This document shows positions 43,983 through 53,364 of a stretch of DNA of 64,000 nucleotides, in pieces. Source of the DNA: Scandinavium manionii (lineage in GTDB: Bacteria; Pseudomonadota; Gammaproteobacteria; Enterobacterales; Enterobacteriaceae); the NCBI RefSeq assembly GCF_024764775.1, contig NZ_JALIGC010000036.1:248001-312000 (forward strand), given 5' to 3'. The position numbers and the translations under genes were made by a program. How positions within the stretch are numbered: the stretch's first letter is position 1; every line of letters begins with the position of its first letter. The notes under the pieces were generated by a model. The model made no database searches. It was given only the letters and a program-made list of their open reading frames with translations, and was not told the DNA's origin.

Positions 43983-46670
43983 TTAATCGATGCTGCGCTG
44001 AATCTCGATGATCTCGAACACTTCGATCATATCGCCGACGCGTACGTCGTTGTAGTTCTTAACGCCGATACCACATTCCATGCCGTTACGGACTTCATTG
44101 GCATCATCTTTGAAGCGGCGCAGGGATTCCAGCTCGCCTTCATAGATAACCACGTTGTCACGCAGGACGCGGATTGGGTTGTGACGCTTGACCACACCTT
44201 CGGTAACCATACAACCTGCGATGGCACCAAATTTCGGCGATTTGAACACGTCGCGAACTTCAGCCAGGCCGAGGATCTGCTGTTTCAGTTCTGGAGACAG
44301 CTTACCGCTCATTGCCGCTTTCACTTCGTCGATCAGATGATAGATGACGGAGTAGTAACGCAGATCCAGGCTTTCGGATTCAATAACACGGCGCGCAGAA
44401 GCGTCAGCACGTACGTTGAAGCCAACCAGAATTGCGTTGGACGCAGCAGCCAGGGTTGCGTCGGTTTCGGTGATACCACCTACGCCAGAACCGATGATTC
44501 TCACCTTCACTTCATCGGTAGAGAGTTTCAGCAGAGAGTCGGAGATTGCCTCTACAGAACCCTGTACGTCCGCCTTCAGAACGACGTTCACTTCGTGAAC
44601 TTCGCCTTCGGTCATGTTGGCAAACATGTTTTCCAGCTTGGATTTCTGCTGACGAGCCAGTTTAACTTCACGGAATTTACCCTGACGATACAACGCAACT
44701 TCACGCGCTTTCTTCTCGTCACGAACAACCGTTACTTCGTCACCGGCAGCCGGTACACCAGACAGGCCGAGGATCTCAACCGGAATGGACGGACCTGCTT
44801 CCACAACTTCCTGACCCAGTTCGTTACGCATCGCACGAACACGACCGTATTCGAAGCCACACAGAACGATGTCACCTTTGTTCAGAGTACCTTCACGAAC
44901 CAGAACGGTAGCAACCGGACCACGACCTTTATCCAGGAAGGATTCGATGACTGCACCGCTTGCCATACCGTTACGAACCGCTTTCAGTTCGAGAACTTCA
45001 GCCTGCAGCAGGATAGCGTTGAGCAGGTCGTCGATACCGGTACCTGCTTTCGCAGAAACGTGTATGAACTGGCTCTCGCCGCCCCACTCTTCCGGCATGA
45101 TGCCGTACTGGGACAGTTCCTGCTTAACGCGATCCGGATCGGCTTCCAGCTTATCGATTTTGTTCACCGCTACCACTACCGGCACCTGCGCCGCTTTCGC
45201 GTGCTGGATTGCTTCGATAGTCTGTGGCATCACGCCATCGTCTGCGGCAACAACCAGAACCACGATATCCGTCGCCTGCGCACCACGAGCACGCATGGAG
45301 GTAAACGCGGCGTGGCCCGGGGTATCCAGGAAGGTGATCATGCCGTTGTCAGTTTCTACGTGGTAAGCACCGATATGCTGGGTAATACCACCCGCTTCGC
45401 CGGAGGCTACTTTAGTAGAGCGAATGTAGTCGAGCAGAGACGTTTTACCGTGGTCAACGTGACCCATGATGGTCACAACAGGTGCACGCGGTTCAGCCGC
45501 TGCGCCAGTGTCACGGTCGCTCATTACGGCTTCTTCCAGCTCGTTTTCACGACGCAGGATAACTTTGTGGCCCATCTCTTCGGCAACCAGCTGTGCGGTT
45601 TCCTGGTCGATGACCTGGTTGATGGTCGCCATTGCGCCCAGCTTCATCATTGCTTTGATGACCTGAGAGCCTTTAACAGCCATTTTGTTTGCCAGATCGC
45701 CAACGGTGATGGTTTCACCGATGATAACGTCACGGTTAACGGCCTGAGCTGGCTTCTGGAAGCCCTGCTGCAGAGCGGAACCTTTACGCTTGCCGCCTTT
45801 ACCACCACGAACAGAAGCGCGGGCTTCTTCACGATCGGCTTTGGATTCAGCATGCTTGTTGGCTTTCTTAGGACGAGGCGCTTTAGCAGTACGGGTACGG
45901 CTACGGCCGCCTTCGCTTTCACGATCGTTTTCATCTTCAGCCTGGCGCGCATGCTGAGAGGTGGTCACGTGATAATCGCTGTTGTCTTCAGTCGGCTCAG
46001 CCGCTGTATTAACACCGTTTTTCTCGTTTTCAGCGGCCATGCGGCGTGCTTCATCCGCAACGCGACGCGCTTCTTCTTCAAGCTTACGGCGCGCTTCTTC
46101 TTCCGATTTACGCTTCAGCTCTGCAGCTTCAGCTTCACGGCGGGCTTTTTCAGCCTGGGCGGTTTTTGTCATATCGTCGGTCTGTTGATTGCTCACTTTG
46201 TCTTTTTCCGCAACTTCACGTTTCGCTTTATCAGCGGATTCACGTTTAGCTTGTTCTGCGGCCTCACGTTCAGCTTTTGCCTGTGCCTCACGCTTGGCTG
46301 CTTCTTCAGCCTCACGGCGGGCTTGTTCTTCCGCTTCACGCTTCGCTTCTTCTTCAGCCAGACGGTCGGCTTCCTGCGGGTCACGTTTTACAAAGGTACG
46401 CGTTTTGCGGACTTCAATCTGCACCGATTTGCTCTTACCACCAGTACCCGGAACGCTCAGGGTACTGCGAGTTTTACGCTGCAGCGTCAGCTTGTCAGGC
46501 GCCGAACCGTGTTCACGGTTCAGGTGTGCCAACAAGGTCTGTTTTTCTTGTGCGGTCACAGAGTCGTCAGCTTGCTTCGGGATGCCTGCATCAGCGAATT
46601 GCTGTACCAGGCGGTCCACGGAAGTCTGAATCTCTGCGGCCAGCGTTTTTACGGTTACATCTGTTGTCAT
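43983..46670 (-). CDS. infB: Translation initiation factor IF-2
   Basis: IF-2 is the GTPase that places fMet-tRNA on the 30S subunit and drives subunit joining. The 895-residue protein has an N-terminal domain, a long helical charged segment rich in Ala, Glu, Lys and Arg (about 95-220), and a G domain with GHVDHGKTS, DTPGH and NKID, followed by domains II-IV. Internal starts that give shorter forms are known in E. coli. It lies 24 bases after nusA. The charged repeats cause the long antisense open frame opposite this gene. Confidence 0.98.
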   Translation of the reverse strand: MTTDVTVKTLAAEIQTSVDRLVQQFADAGIPKQADDSVTAQEKQTLLAHLNREHGSAPDKLTLQRKTRSTLSVPGTGGKSKSVQIEVRKTRTFVKRDPQEADRLAEEEAKREAEEQARREAEEAAKREAQAKAEREAAEQAKRESADKAKREVAEKDKVSNQQTDDMTKTAQAEKARREAEAAELKRKSEEEARRKLEEEARRVADEARRMAAENEKNGVNTAAEPTEDNSDYHVTTSQHARQAEDENDRESEGGRSRTRTAKAPRPKKANKHAESKADREEARASVRGGKGGKRKGSALQQGFQKPAQAVNRDVIIGETITVGDLANKMAVKGSQVIKAMMKLGAMATINQVIDQETAQLVAEEMGHKVILRRENELEEAVMSDRDTGAAAEPRAPVVTIMGHVDHGKTSLLDYIRSTKVASGEAGGITQHIGAYHVETDNGMITFLDTPGHAAFTSMRARGAQATDIVVLVVAADDGVMPQTIEAIQHAKAAQVPVVVAVNKIDKLEADPDRVKQELSQYGIMPEEWGGESQFIHVSAKAGTGIDDLLNAILLQAEVLELKAVRNGMASGAVIESFLDKGRGPVATVLVREGTLNKGDIVLCGFEYGRVRAMRNELGQEVVEAGPSIPVEILGLSGVPAAGDEVTVVRDEKKAREVALYRQGKFREVKLARQQKSKLENMFANMTEGEVHEVNVVLKADVQGSVEAISDSLLKLSTDEVKVRIIGSGVGGITETDATLAAASNAILVGFNVRADASARRVIESESLDLRYYSVIYHLIDEVKAAMSGKLSPELKQQILGLAEVRDVFKSPKFGAIAGCMVTEGVVKRHNPIRVLRDNVVIYEGELESLRRFKDDANEVRNGMECGIGVKNYNDVRVGDMIEVFEIIEIQRSID

Positions 46671-46694
46671 GCTGTTCCTTCCTGCTACAGTTTA

Positions 46695-48182
46695 TTACGC
46701 TTCGTCGCCGAACCAGCAAATATTACGTGCGGCCATGATGAGCTCACCGGCTTTCTCGTCGGTTAAATCTTCAATATCAGCCAGGTCGTCAATGCCCTGA
46801 TCGGCGAGATCTTCCAGCGTACAAACACCGCGGGCAGCCAGCTTAAATGCCATTGCACGATCGAGACCTTCAAGGTTCAGCAGATCGTCAGCCGGTTTAT
46901 TATCACCGAGGCTTTCTTCCTGAGCCAGCGCCAGCGTAGTCAGTGCGTTTTTCGCACGTTCACGAAGTGCCTCAACGGTCTGTTCATCCAGTCCGTCAAT
47001 TTCCAGCAGTTCTTTCATTGGCACATAGGCCAGTTCTTCCAGGCTGGAGAAACCTTCTTCTACCAGCACGGTCGCGAAGTCTTCATCAATTTCGAGATAT
47101 TTGGTGAAGGTATCGATAGCCGCGTGTGCTTCCGCCTGATGCTTCGCATTCAGATCGTCAACGGTCATTACGTTGAGATCCCAACCACTCAGCTGAGACG
47201 CAAGACGGACGTTCTGGCCGTTACGACCAATTGCCTGCGCCAAGTTGCCCGCTTCTACCGCAATATCCATGGTGTGTTTGTCTTCGTCAACAACGATAGA
47301 CGCCACGTCGGCCGGAGCCATCGCGTTAATCACGAACTGCGCTGGGTTATCGTCCCACAGCACGATATCGATACGCTCGCCGCCCAGTTCAGTCGAAACT
47401 GCCTGAACACGTGCGCCACGCATACCTACGCAAGCACCAACTGGATCGATACGCTTATCGTTGGTTTTCACCGCGATTTTCGCACGGGAACCCGGATCGC
47501 GCGCTGCCGCTTTGATCTCGATAACTTCTTCACCAATTTCTGGCACTTCAATGCGGAACAATTCGATCAGCATTTCCGGCTTAGAACGGGTGACGAACAG
47601 CTGAGCGCCACGCGCTTCTGGACGTACGGAGTACAGTACACCGCGAATACGGTCGCCTGGGCGGAAGTTTTCGCGCGGCAGCATATCTTCACGCAGGATC
47701 ACAGCTTCAGCATTGCTGCCCAGATCCAGAGAGATGTTATCGCGGTTCACTTTCTTCACCACGCCGGTAATGATTTCACCTTCGTGTTCACGGAACTGAT
47801 CAACAACCATCGCGCGTTCCGCTTCGCGGACTTTCTGCACGATAACCTGCTTCGCGGTTTGAGTGGTGATACGGTCGAAGGTCACAGATTCAATCTGGTC
47901 TTCAACGTAATCACCCACGTTCATGCTTTCATCTTCGTAGCGAGCAGCTTCCAGCGTGATTTCGCGGGTTGGCAGCGTAACTTCTTCGACCACTATCCAA
48001 CGACGGAAAGTGTCAAAGTCACCGCTCTTACGATCGATGCTAACGCGAACCTCAATTTCTTGTTCGTATTTTTTCTTTGTAGCCGTTGCCAGGGCGCTTT
48101 CCAGCGCTTCGAAAATCTTCTCGCGCGGCAGCGATTTTTCATTGGAAACGGCTTCAACAACAGCCAAAATTTCTTTGTTCAT
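46695..48182 (-). CDS. nusA: Transcription termination/antitermination protein NusA
   Basis: NusA (495 residues) binds RNA polymerase and RNA, promotes pausing and intrinsic termination, and takes part in antitermination. Its domain order is normal: an N-terminal RNAP-binding domain, S1 near 135-200, two KH domains (with GMRGARVQ and IGRNGQNVRLA), and two C-terminal acidic repeats. It lies between rimP and infB in the conserved operon. Confidence 0.98.
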   Translation of the reverse strand: MNKEILAVVEAVSNEKSLPREKIFEALESALATATKKKYEQEIEVRVSIDRKSGDFDTFRRWIVVEEVTLPTREITLEAARYEDESMNVGDYVEDQIESVTFDRITTQTAKQVIVQKVREAERAMVVDQFREHEGEIITGVVKKVNRDNISLDLGSNAEAVILREDMLPRENFRPGDRIRGVLYSVRPEARGAQLFVTRSKPEMLIELFRIEVPEIGEEVIEIKAAARDPGSRAKIAVKTNDKRIDPVGACVGMRGARVQAVSTELGGERIDIVLWDDNPAQFVINAMAPADVASIVVDEDKHTMDIAVEAGNLAQAIGRNGQNVRLASQLSGWDLNVMTVDDLNAKHQAEAHAAIDTFTKYLEIDEDFATVLVEEGFSSLEELAYVPMKELLEIDGLDEQTVEALRERAKNALTTLALAQEESLGDNKPADDLLNLEGLDRAMAFKLAARGVCTLEDLADQGIDDLADIEDLTDEKAGELIMAARNICWFGDEA

Positions 48183-48209
48183 CGGGGCCTTTCACCTCAA
48201 TCCAGACTG

Positions 48210-48662
48210 TTAAAAGTGGGGAACCAGGTTCGCCTTCTGGATGTTACTCAGCGCGAACACTTCATCTTTGCCTTCGACTGTAACAGTGATCATCTCACCG
48301 TCTACCGCTTTGATAATGCCCTGCCATTTACGACGGTTCTGAACCGCCATGCGCAGGACCAGCGTGACCTCTTCACCGAGGAAACGCGTGTAATGTTCAG
48401 CGATGAACATAGGACGGTCGAGCCCTGGTGAGGAGACTTCCAGGTTATAAGCGACGGTAACGGGGTCTTCGACATCCATGACGGCACTGACCTGGTGGCT
48501 CACATCAGCACAATCATCAACATTGATGCCATCTTCACTATCAATATAGATGCGCAGCGTAGATGTGCGACCGCGAATGAATTCGATGCCGACCAGCTCG
48601 AAGCCCAGAGCCTCAACCGGCGCTTTAAGCATCTCTGTTAATTTCTGTTCTAATGTGGACAA
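48210..48662 (-). CDS. rimP: Ribosome maturation factor RimP
   Basis: RimP (150 residues) helps 30S assembly. No ATG fits: the likely start is TTG at 48662, which gives MSTLEQKL and has a GGGGGT Shine-Dalgarno at good spacing, as in E. coli. A GTG two codons upstream is the alternative. It begins the protein-coding part of the metY-rimP-nusA-infB operon and follows a weak terminator hairpin. Confidence 0.93.
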   Translation of the reverse strand: MSTLEQKLTEMLKAPVEALGFELVGIEFIRGRTSTLRIYIDSEDGINVDDCADVSHQVSAVMDVEDPVTVAYNLEVSSPGLDRPMFIAEHYTRFLGEEVTLVLRMAVQNRRKWQGIIKAVDGEMITVTVEGKDEVFALSNIQKANLVPHF

Positions 48663-48680
48663 GCCCACCCCCAAGACGTA

Positions 48681-48700
48681 AAAAAAGGGCATAAAGCCCA
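48681..48700 (-). terminator. Attenuator-like hairpin before rimP
   Basis: The minus strand has GGGC, TTTAT, GCCC and a run of six T residues immediately upstream of the rimP start. Confidence 0.6.
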
Positions 48701-48719
48701 GTTATTCTTTAGTCAGATA

Positions 48720-48748
48720 ACAAAAAACCCCGATAAATCGGGGCTTTA
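48720..48748 (-). terminator. Terminator between metY and rimP
   Basis: The minus-strand stem AGCCCCGAT / ATCGGGGT with a short loop is followed by six T residues. Partial read-through would feed rimP-nusA-infB. Confidence 0.8.
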
Positions 48749-48860
48749 GATAACTGAACCCTACAACCGCAAATGCGGTCTGGAGTACTTTCCGTGAGAA
48801 TTCTTTCAAATCCAGCGACGAATACGAAGAGTATATTTGAAAAAAAACTCAAAGGGAAAG

Positions 48861-48937
<77 letters not shown>

Positions 48938-48952
48938 CCTGAAACGTGGCAT

Positions 48953-48981
48953 ATTTTACTCATTCGGAGCAAAAAATGCAA
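48953..48981 (-). promoter_or_regulatory. metY promoter
   Basis: On the minus strand TTGCAT (48976-48981) and TAAAAT (48953-48958) are 17 bases apart, just upstream of the tRNA. Confidence 0.7.
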
Positions 48982-49269
48982 ATACTGCTGGGATTTGGTA
49001 CCGAGGACGGGACGTAAAACCGGCCTGTAGTATATTGAATTTTCATTGGTTATGTCAACTCATTCATATTGACATTTGATGAAGCATAAAAAACCTGCTG
49101 TTATGCATAATGTTATCGACGTTCGCAGGGATTTTTTCCACTAACACGCAGGAATCACTTCCTGTTGCCGAAAAAAGATGATTAAATGAAAACTCACTTA
49201 TTTTGCATAAACATGCAGCGAAGCGTAAGCACTTACCTCCTCACAGTCTGGCAAGCAGGGTTTTACTTT
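48982..49269. other. argG upstream region
   Basis: The region between the divergent metY promoter and argG is AT-rich. TTGACA at 49069-49074 and ATGCATAAT-containing segments near 49103 and 49207 are possible promoter or ARG-box elements, but none matches well enough to place. ArgR control is expected from E. coli. Confidence 0.4.
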
Positions 49270-50616
49270 ATGACGACGATTCTCAAGCATCTTCCATCTG
49301 GTCAACGTATTGGTATCGCTTTCTCCGGTGGTCTGGACACCAGTGCCGCACTGCTGTGGATGCGAAAAAAAGGAGCGGTCCCGTACGCTTACACCGCCAA
49401 CCTCGGTCAGCCCGATGAAGAAGACTACGATGCTATCCCACGTCGCGCGATGGAATACGGCGCTGAAAATGCACGCCTTATCGATTGCCGTAAGCAGCTC
49501 GTGGCAGAAGGCATTGCCGCTATCCAGTGTGGTGCATTCCATAACACCACTGGCGGACTGACCTATTTCAACACCACGCCTCTAGGACGCGCAGTGACGG
49601 GCACCATGCTGGTCTCTGCAATGAAAGAAGACGGCGTCAACATCTGGGGCGACGGCAGTACCTATAAAGGTAACGATATTGAACGTTTCTATCGTTACGG
49701 CCTGCTGACCAACGCCGAGCTGAAAATTTACAAACCGTGGCTTGATACCGATTTCATCGACGAGCTCGGCGGCCGTCTGGAAATGTCCGAGTTTATGATT
49801 GCCTGCGGTTTCGACTACAAAATGTCGGTCGAAAAAGCCTACTCTACCGATTCCAACATGCTGGGCGCGACTCACGAAGCCAAAGACCTGGAATTCCTGA
49901 ACTCCAGCGTCAAAATCGTGAACCCGATTATGGGCGTTAAGTTCTGGGACGAGAACGTTAAGATCCCGGCAGAAGAAGTCACTATCCGCTTCGAGCAGGG
50001 TCATCCGGTGGCGCTGAACGGCAAAACCTTCAAAGATGACGTGGAAATGATGCTGGAAGCCAACCGCATTGGTGGCCGTCACGGTCTGGGCATGAGCGAT
50101 CAAATTGAAAACCGCATCATTGAAGCCAAGAGCCGCGGGATCTATGAAGCACCGGGCATGGCTCTGCTGCACATTGCCTATGAGCGTCTGCTGACCGGTA
50201 TCCACAACGAAGATACTATTGAACAATATCACGCTCATGGTCGTCAGTTAGGTCGTCTGCTGTACCAGGGCCGCTGGTTCGATTCCCAGGCGCTGATGCT
50301 GCGTGATGCGCTTCAGCGTTGGGTTGCCAGCGCCATTACCGGTGAAGTCACACTGGAACTGCGTCGTGGTAACGACTATTCCATCCTGAATACCGTTTCT
50401 GACAATCTGACCTATAAAGCAGAACGTCTGACGATGGAAAAAGGTGACTCCGTGTTCTCACCTGACGATCGTATTGGCCAGCTGACCATGCGTAATCTGG
50501 ATATTACCGATACTCGCGAGAAGCTGCTGGGTTACGCGAAGAGCGGCCTGCTGTCCGCCTCTTCCGGCAATGGGCTTCCACAGGTAGAGAATCTGGATAG
50601 CCAGATGAAGAAATAA
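49270..50616 (+). CDS. argG: Argininosuccinate synthase
   Basis: ArgG joins citrulline and aspartate with ATP in arginine synthesis. The ATG at 49270 gives 448 residues, as in E. coli (447). An upstream in-frame ATG at 49186 would add an unusual extension in the leader. The N-terminal ATP-pyrophosphatase P-loop AFSGGLDTSAAL is intact, with the TTP-rich and GDGSTYKGND segments following. It is monocistronic, with a very strong terminator. Confidence 0.97.
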   Translation: MTTILKHLPSGQRIGIAFSGGLDTSAALLWMRKKGAVPYAYTANLGQPDEEDYDAIPRRAMEYGAENARLIDCRKQLVAEGIAAIQCGAFHNTTGGLTYFNTTPLGRAVTGTMLVSAMKEDGVNIWGDGSTYKGNDIERFYRYGLLTNAELKIYKPWLDTDFIDELGGRLEMSEFMIACGFDYKMSVEKAYSTDSNMLGATHEAKDLEFLNSSVKIVNPIMGVKFWDENVKIPAEEVTIRFEQGHPVALNGKTFKDDVEMMLEANRIGGRHGLGMSDQIENRIIEAKSRGIYEAPGMALLHIAYERLLTGIHNEDTIEQYHAHGRQLGRLLYQGRWFDSQALMLRDALQRWVASAITGEVTLELRRGNDYSILNTVSDNLTYKAERLTMEKGDSVFSPDDRIGQLTMRNLDITDTREKLLGYAKSGLLSASSGNGLPQVENLDSQMKK

Positions 50617-50620
50617 GACC

Positions 50621-50656
50621 ATAACTAAGGCCGGTTATCCGGCCTTAGTTATTTTT
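50621..50656 (+). terminator. argG terminator
   Basis: A perfect 14-bp stem (ATAACTAAGGCCGG and its complement) with a TTAT loop ends in a T tail. Confidence 0.92.
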
Positions 50657-50803
50657 GTACCGAAAAAAGATTGCCAACCCCGGACTTTTTTCATCCATAA
50701 AGCATGTTTGAGTTTATTTTACCTGTCGGTATCCCTGCTAGTGCATTACCATGTCTTCTATAACTTCTGACGGAAGAAATCGTCATTATTCATGAGGATC
50801 TCT

Positions 50804-51433
50804 ATGCACCTTACACCACCTATTCGCCCCCAGGAGGCAATAAATCGACTCCTTGAGGCACTTGAACCCTTCGCTACGCCTGTTAACGTGGTCCCAAGAA
50901 AAAAACTGAACTGGCATTACAAAGGCAAACAACAAGTCTGGCTCTGTAAGGAAGGGGAAGTCTCAATCCTCCGCGCGTCCGATGGACTGCTGATGATTAC
51001 GGTCTATGAAGGGCACATTTTTGGCGCGGCAGAAATTTTGCAGCCAATGCGGGGTCATGTTCTGCGCGCAGAGACCGAATGTTCGCTTTCGCGCATTGAT
51101 GCCGAAGAAGCACTTCGCATTTTCCGGGAACAAAACCTTTGGGAAGATGTCACATCTCTGCTGGCATACCATACTGCGTATCTCGCTTACCGCGATGCGC
51201 TGGTTTTACAGCAGCGAACCTATGCGGTTATTCGCAATCATCTGATGGAAATGATTCTCCTTCCTGAAGATATGCGAATGAGAATTTCGATTCTCGATTA
51301 TATACAAGACAGGACACATCTCTCGCGCAGCAGTATTTTGAACGTGTTATCAGCCCTGAAGAAAGGGAAATACATTCAATTTATTCGCGGCGGATATTTG
51401 CAGCATATCGAATCCCTGCCAGAGAAATTCTAA
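50804..51433 (+). CDS. IprA-like winged-helix regulator
   Basis: The protein has 209 residues from the ATG at 50804, chosen because GAGG lies six bases upstream; an ATG at 50792 lacks a site. The N-terminal part is a CRP-like cupin without obvious cAMP residues. The C-terminal part (about 150-200) is a winged helix ending SRSSILNVLSALKKGKYIQFIRGG. This is the layout of the YaiV/IprA group of enterobacterial regulators. Its target is unknown; the outer-membrane protein genes downstream are candidates. It occupies the place of yhbX in E. coli. Confidence 0.65.
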   Translation: MHLTPPIRPQEAINRLLEALEPFATPVNVVPRKKLNWHYKGKQQVWLCKEGEVSILRASDGLLMITVYEGHIFGAAEILQPMRGHVLRAETECSLSRIDAEEALRIFREQNLWEDVTSLLAYHTAYLAYRDALVLQQRTYAVIRNHLMEMILLPEDMRMRISILDYIQDRTHLSRSSILNVLSALKKGKYIQFIRGGYLQHIESLPEKF

Positions 51434-51444
51434 TCGCACAGAAA

Positions 51445-51481
51445 CCTTCGGCCATATAAATAACAGCCGAGGGTTTTTTAC
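51445..51481 (+). terminator. Terminator after the IprA-like gene
   Basis: CCTTCGGC and GCCGAGGG pair around a 13-base loop and are followed by six T residues. This suggests the porin gene has its own promoter. Confidence 0.7.
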
Positions 51482-51650
51482 ACTTCAAAACATCCGCAAA
51501 CACCTCGACAACAAATCGTCTAAAATCCAGCCCAGGTTTAAATTTAAACTTTTTAAAATTAACAGAAAATAAAAATCATCTATATCTTAGCGACCTACGC
51601 TATTCATCAACTTTTAAGTTTTTGACTTCAAAATAGGATTAAGGTTCAAA

Positions 51651-52682
51651 ATGAAAAAGACGCTTGTCGCTCTGATTGTTTTAAACGCGTGCGCAGTTTC
51701 TTCCGCATTCGCAGCTGGTAACGCAAATACCTGGTACGCCGGTGCTAAATTCGGTTGGTCTCATTACGCTGACGTCAGCGGCAACAAAGATTTCAACGAC
51801 AGCCTGGCGGCTTCTAACGACTTCAACGTTGATCACGACAACGTTGGCGGCGGTGTATTTGGTGGCTACCAGATCACCAACTGGCTGGCAGTTGAAGGTG
51901 GTTACGACTACCTGGGCAACATGCAATTCAACGGTAACAACGGCGTAAACGGCGCTAAAATGAAGAGCCAGGGTCTGCAGCTGTCTCTGAAAACCAGCTA
52001 CGCTCTGACCGATGACTGGGATCTGTATGGTCGTTTCGGTGCGATGGGTTACCGTGCTGAGACCGACGTTGCTGGTAAGAACAAATTCGAAACTGGCGTG
52101 CGTCCAGTGGTTGCCGCAGGTACCGAATATGCCTTCACCAAAAACTGGGCTGGCCGTCTGGAATACCAGTGGGTTGCCAACGTGGGTAACTCTAACCAGA
52201 TCGGTCTGAGCTCCGACATTCACTCCGTGACTGCTGGCATCGTATATCGCTTCGGCCAGAACGACGACGTAGCACCAGTCGTTGCTCCCGCTCCCGCTCC
52301 AGAAGTTAAAACCTTCAACCTGAAGTCTGACGTGATGTTCGGTTACGATTCCGCCGCGCTGACTGACGAAGGTAAAGCTGCCATCGACCAGCTGTATAAC
52401 TCTCCAGAAATGCAGGCTGCAAAAGATAAAAATACCACCGTAATCGGCTACAGCGATCGTACCGGCCAGGCTGAATACAACCAGGAACTGTCTGCACGTC
52501 GTGCTCAGGCCGTTGCTGACCAGCTGGTAGCCGATGGCATGCCTGCTGCAAACATTCAGACCGAAGGCCGTGGCGCCAGCGATTCTGTAACCGGTAACTC
52601 TTGTGACAACCAGTCCGGCAATGCGCTGATCAACTGCCTGTCCCCAGATCGCCGTGTAGTGGTACAGATCTCCGGTCAATAA
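51651..52682 (+). CDS. OmpA-family porin paralogue
   Basis: The 343-residue outer-membrane protein has a signal peptide of about 21 residues. An eight-stranded OmpA barrel (NTWYAGAKFGWSHYAD to VTAGIVYRFGQ) and a Pro/Ala hinge (VAPVVAPAPAPEV) follow, then a C-terminal OmpA-like peptidoglycan-binding domain with GYSDRTGQAEYNQELSARRA, the expected Asp and Arg, and two Cys. It is close to but distinct from classical OmpA, whose gene is next to sulA elsewhere in enterics, so this is a second copy. AAGGTTC precedes the ATG. Its 5' leader is AT-rich. Loop sequences differ most from E. coli OmpA. Confidence 0.85.
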   Translation: MKKTLVALIVLNACAVSSAFAAGNANTWYAGAKFGWSHYADVSGNKDFNDSLAASNDFNVDHDNVGGGVFGGYQITNWLAVEGGYDYLGNMQFNGNNGVNGAKMKSQGLQLSLKTSYALTDDWDLYGRFGAMGYRAETDVAGKNKFETGVRPVVAAGTEYAFTKNWAGRLEYQWVANVGNSNQIGLSSDIHSVTAGIVYRFGQNDDVAPVVAPAPAPEVKTFNLKSDVMFGYDSAALTDEGKAAIDQLYNSPEMQAAKDKNTTVIGYSDRTGQAEYNQELSARRAQAVADQLVADGMPAANIQTEGRGASDSVTGNSCDNQSGNALINCLSPDRRVVVQISGQ

Positions 52683-52716
52683 GCTTTACTCGCGATAGCA
52701 AACACTTGATTTATTT

Positions 52717-52743
52717 GCCCGATCATACGTATCGGGCTTTTTT
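52717..52743 (+). terminator. Terminator after the OmpA paralogue
   Basis: The stem GCCCGAT / ATCGGGC with a CATACGT loop is followed by six T residues. Confidence 0.85.
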
Positions 52744-52761
52744 ATACCTGAAGGATTACCC

Positions 52762-53313
52762 ATGCGTATGTTTAAGCTAAAAGCGGCTTTGTTGGTTGCC
52801 GCACTCGGCACCGCTGCGGCTGCCAATGCATCTATCAATCTCCACGGTGAAGCCGGAGCTGAATTTACTAATCTGTCCGCCAGTTTCGGTGCGAACGATC
52901 CCGGCCTGACTTTCAATGGCAACTGGGCCCACAGCGACGACGATGGCGATGTTGCCGGCCTGGGTATGGGTTTCAACCTGCCGTTAGGTCCGGTGCTGTT
53001 TACCGTAGGCGGTAAAGCACTGTACCTGAACCCGAAGGACGGTGACGAAGGTTATGCGGTCGCAGTTGGCGGCGGCGCACAGGTTCCTCTGGGCGACTTC
53101 ATCACCGTATTTGGCGACTACTACTACTCTCCAGATTCACTCTCAAGCGGCGTGGATGACTACGTCGAAGCGAACGCGGGCGTGCGTGTGCGCATCATTA
53201 AATCGGTGAGTATTGAGGGCGGGTATCGCTATATGGATATGGCGGGTAAGAACGGACACCGTGACAACAAATTAGCTGACGGCGCCTATGCCGGTGTTAA
53301 CTTCAGCTTCTAA
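52762..53313 (+). CDS. YfaZ-like outer-membrane beta-barrel protein
   Basis: The 183-residue protein has a signal peptide ending ANA (about residue 23). Alternating, Gly- and Asp-rich strands end in an aromatic C-terminal NFSF, typical of outer-membrane barrels. The sequence style (LHGEAGAEFTNLSASFG, GFNLPLGPVLFTVGGKALY) fits the YfaZ family, whose function is unknown. GAAGGAT gives a good ribosome-binding site. It lies directly after the OmpA paralogue's terminator, so it may be expressed by read-through. Confidence 0.7.
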   Translation: MRMFKLKAALLVAALGTAAAANASINLHGEAGAEFTNLSASFGANDPGLTFNGNWAHSDDDGDVAGLGMGFNLPLGPVLFTVGGKALYLNPKDGDEGYAVAVGGGAQVPLGDFITVFGDYYYSPDSLSSGVDDYVEANAGVRVRIIKSVSIEGGYRYMDMAGKNGHRDNKLADGAYAGVNFSF

Positions 53314-53322
53314 ATGATTTCA

Positions 53323-53347
53323 GAGATTGCCGGCGACCGGCAATCTC
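53323..53347 (+). terminator. Hairpin after the YfaZ-like gene
   Basis: A perfect 11-bp stem GAGATTGCCGG / CCGGCAATCTC with a CGA loop lies between two convergent genes. The tail CATTT is weak. Confidence 0.65.
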
Positions 53348-53364
53348 CATTTCGCTCGCCCTTC

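Noticed and set aside
43944..46766. A 940-codon open frame antisense to infB
   Set aside because: It mirrors the whole infB gene, and its Phe/Thr/Arg-rich product is what reverse reading of Ala/Glu/Lys-rich codons gives. It has no domain or start context.
47124..48431. A 435-codon frame antisense to nusA and rimP
   Set aside because: Same cause: it spans two real genes and an intergenic gap on the other strand.
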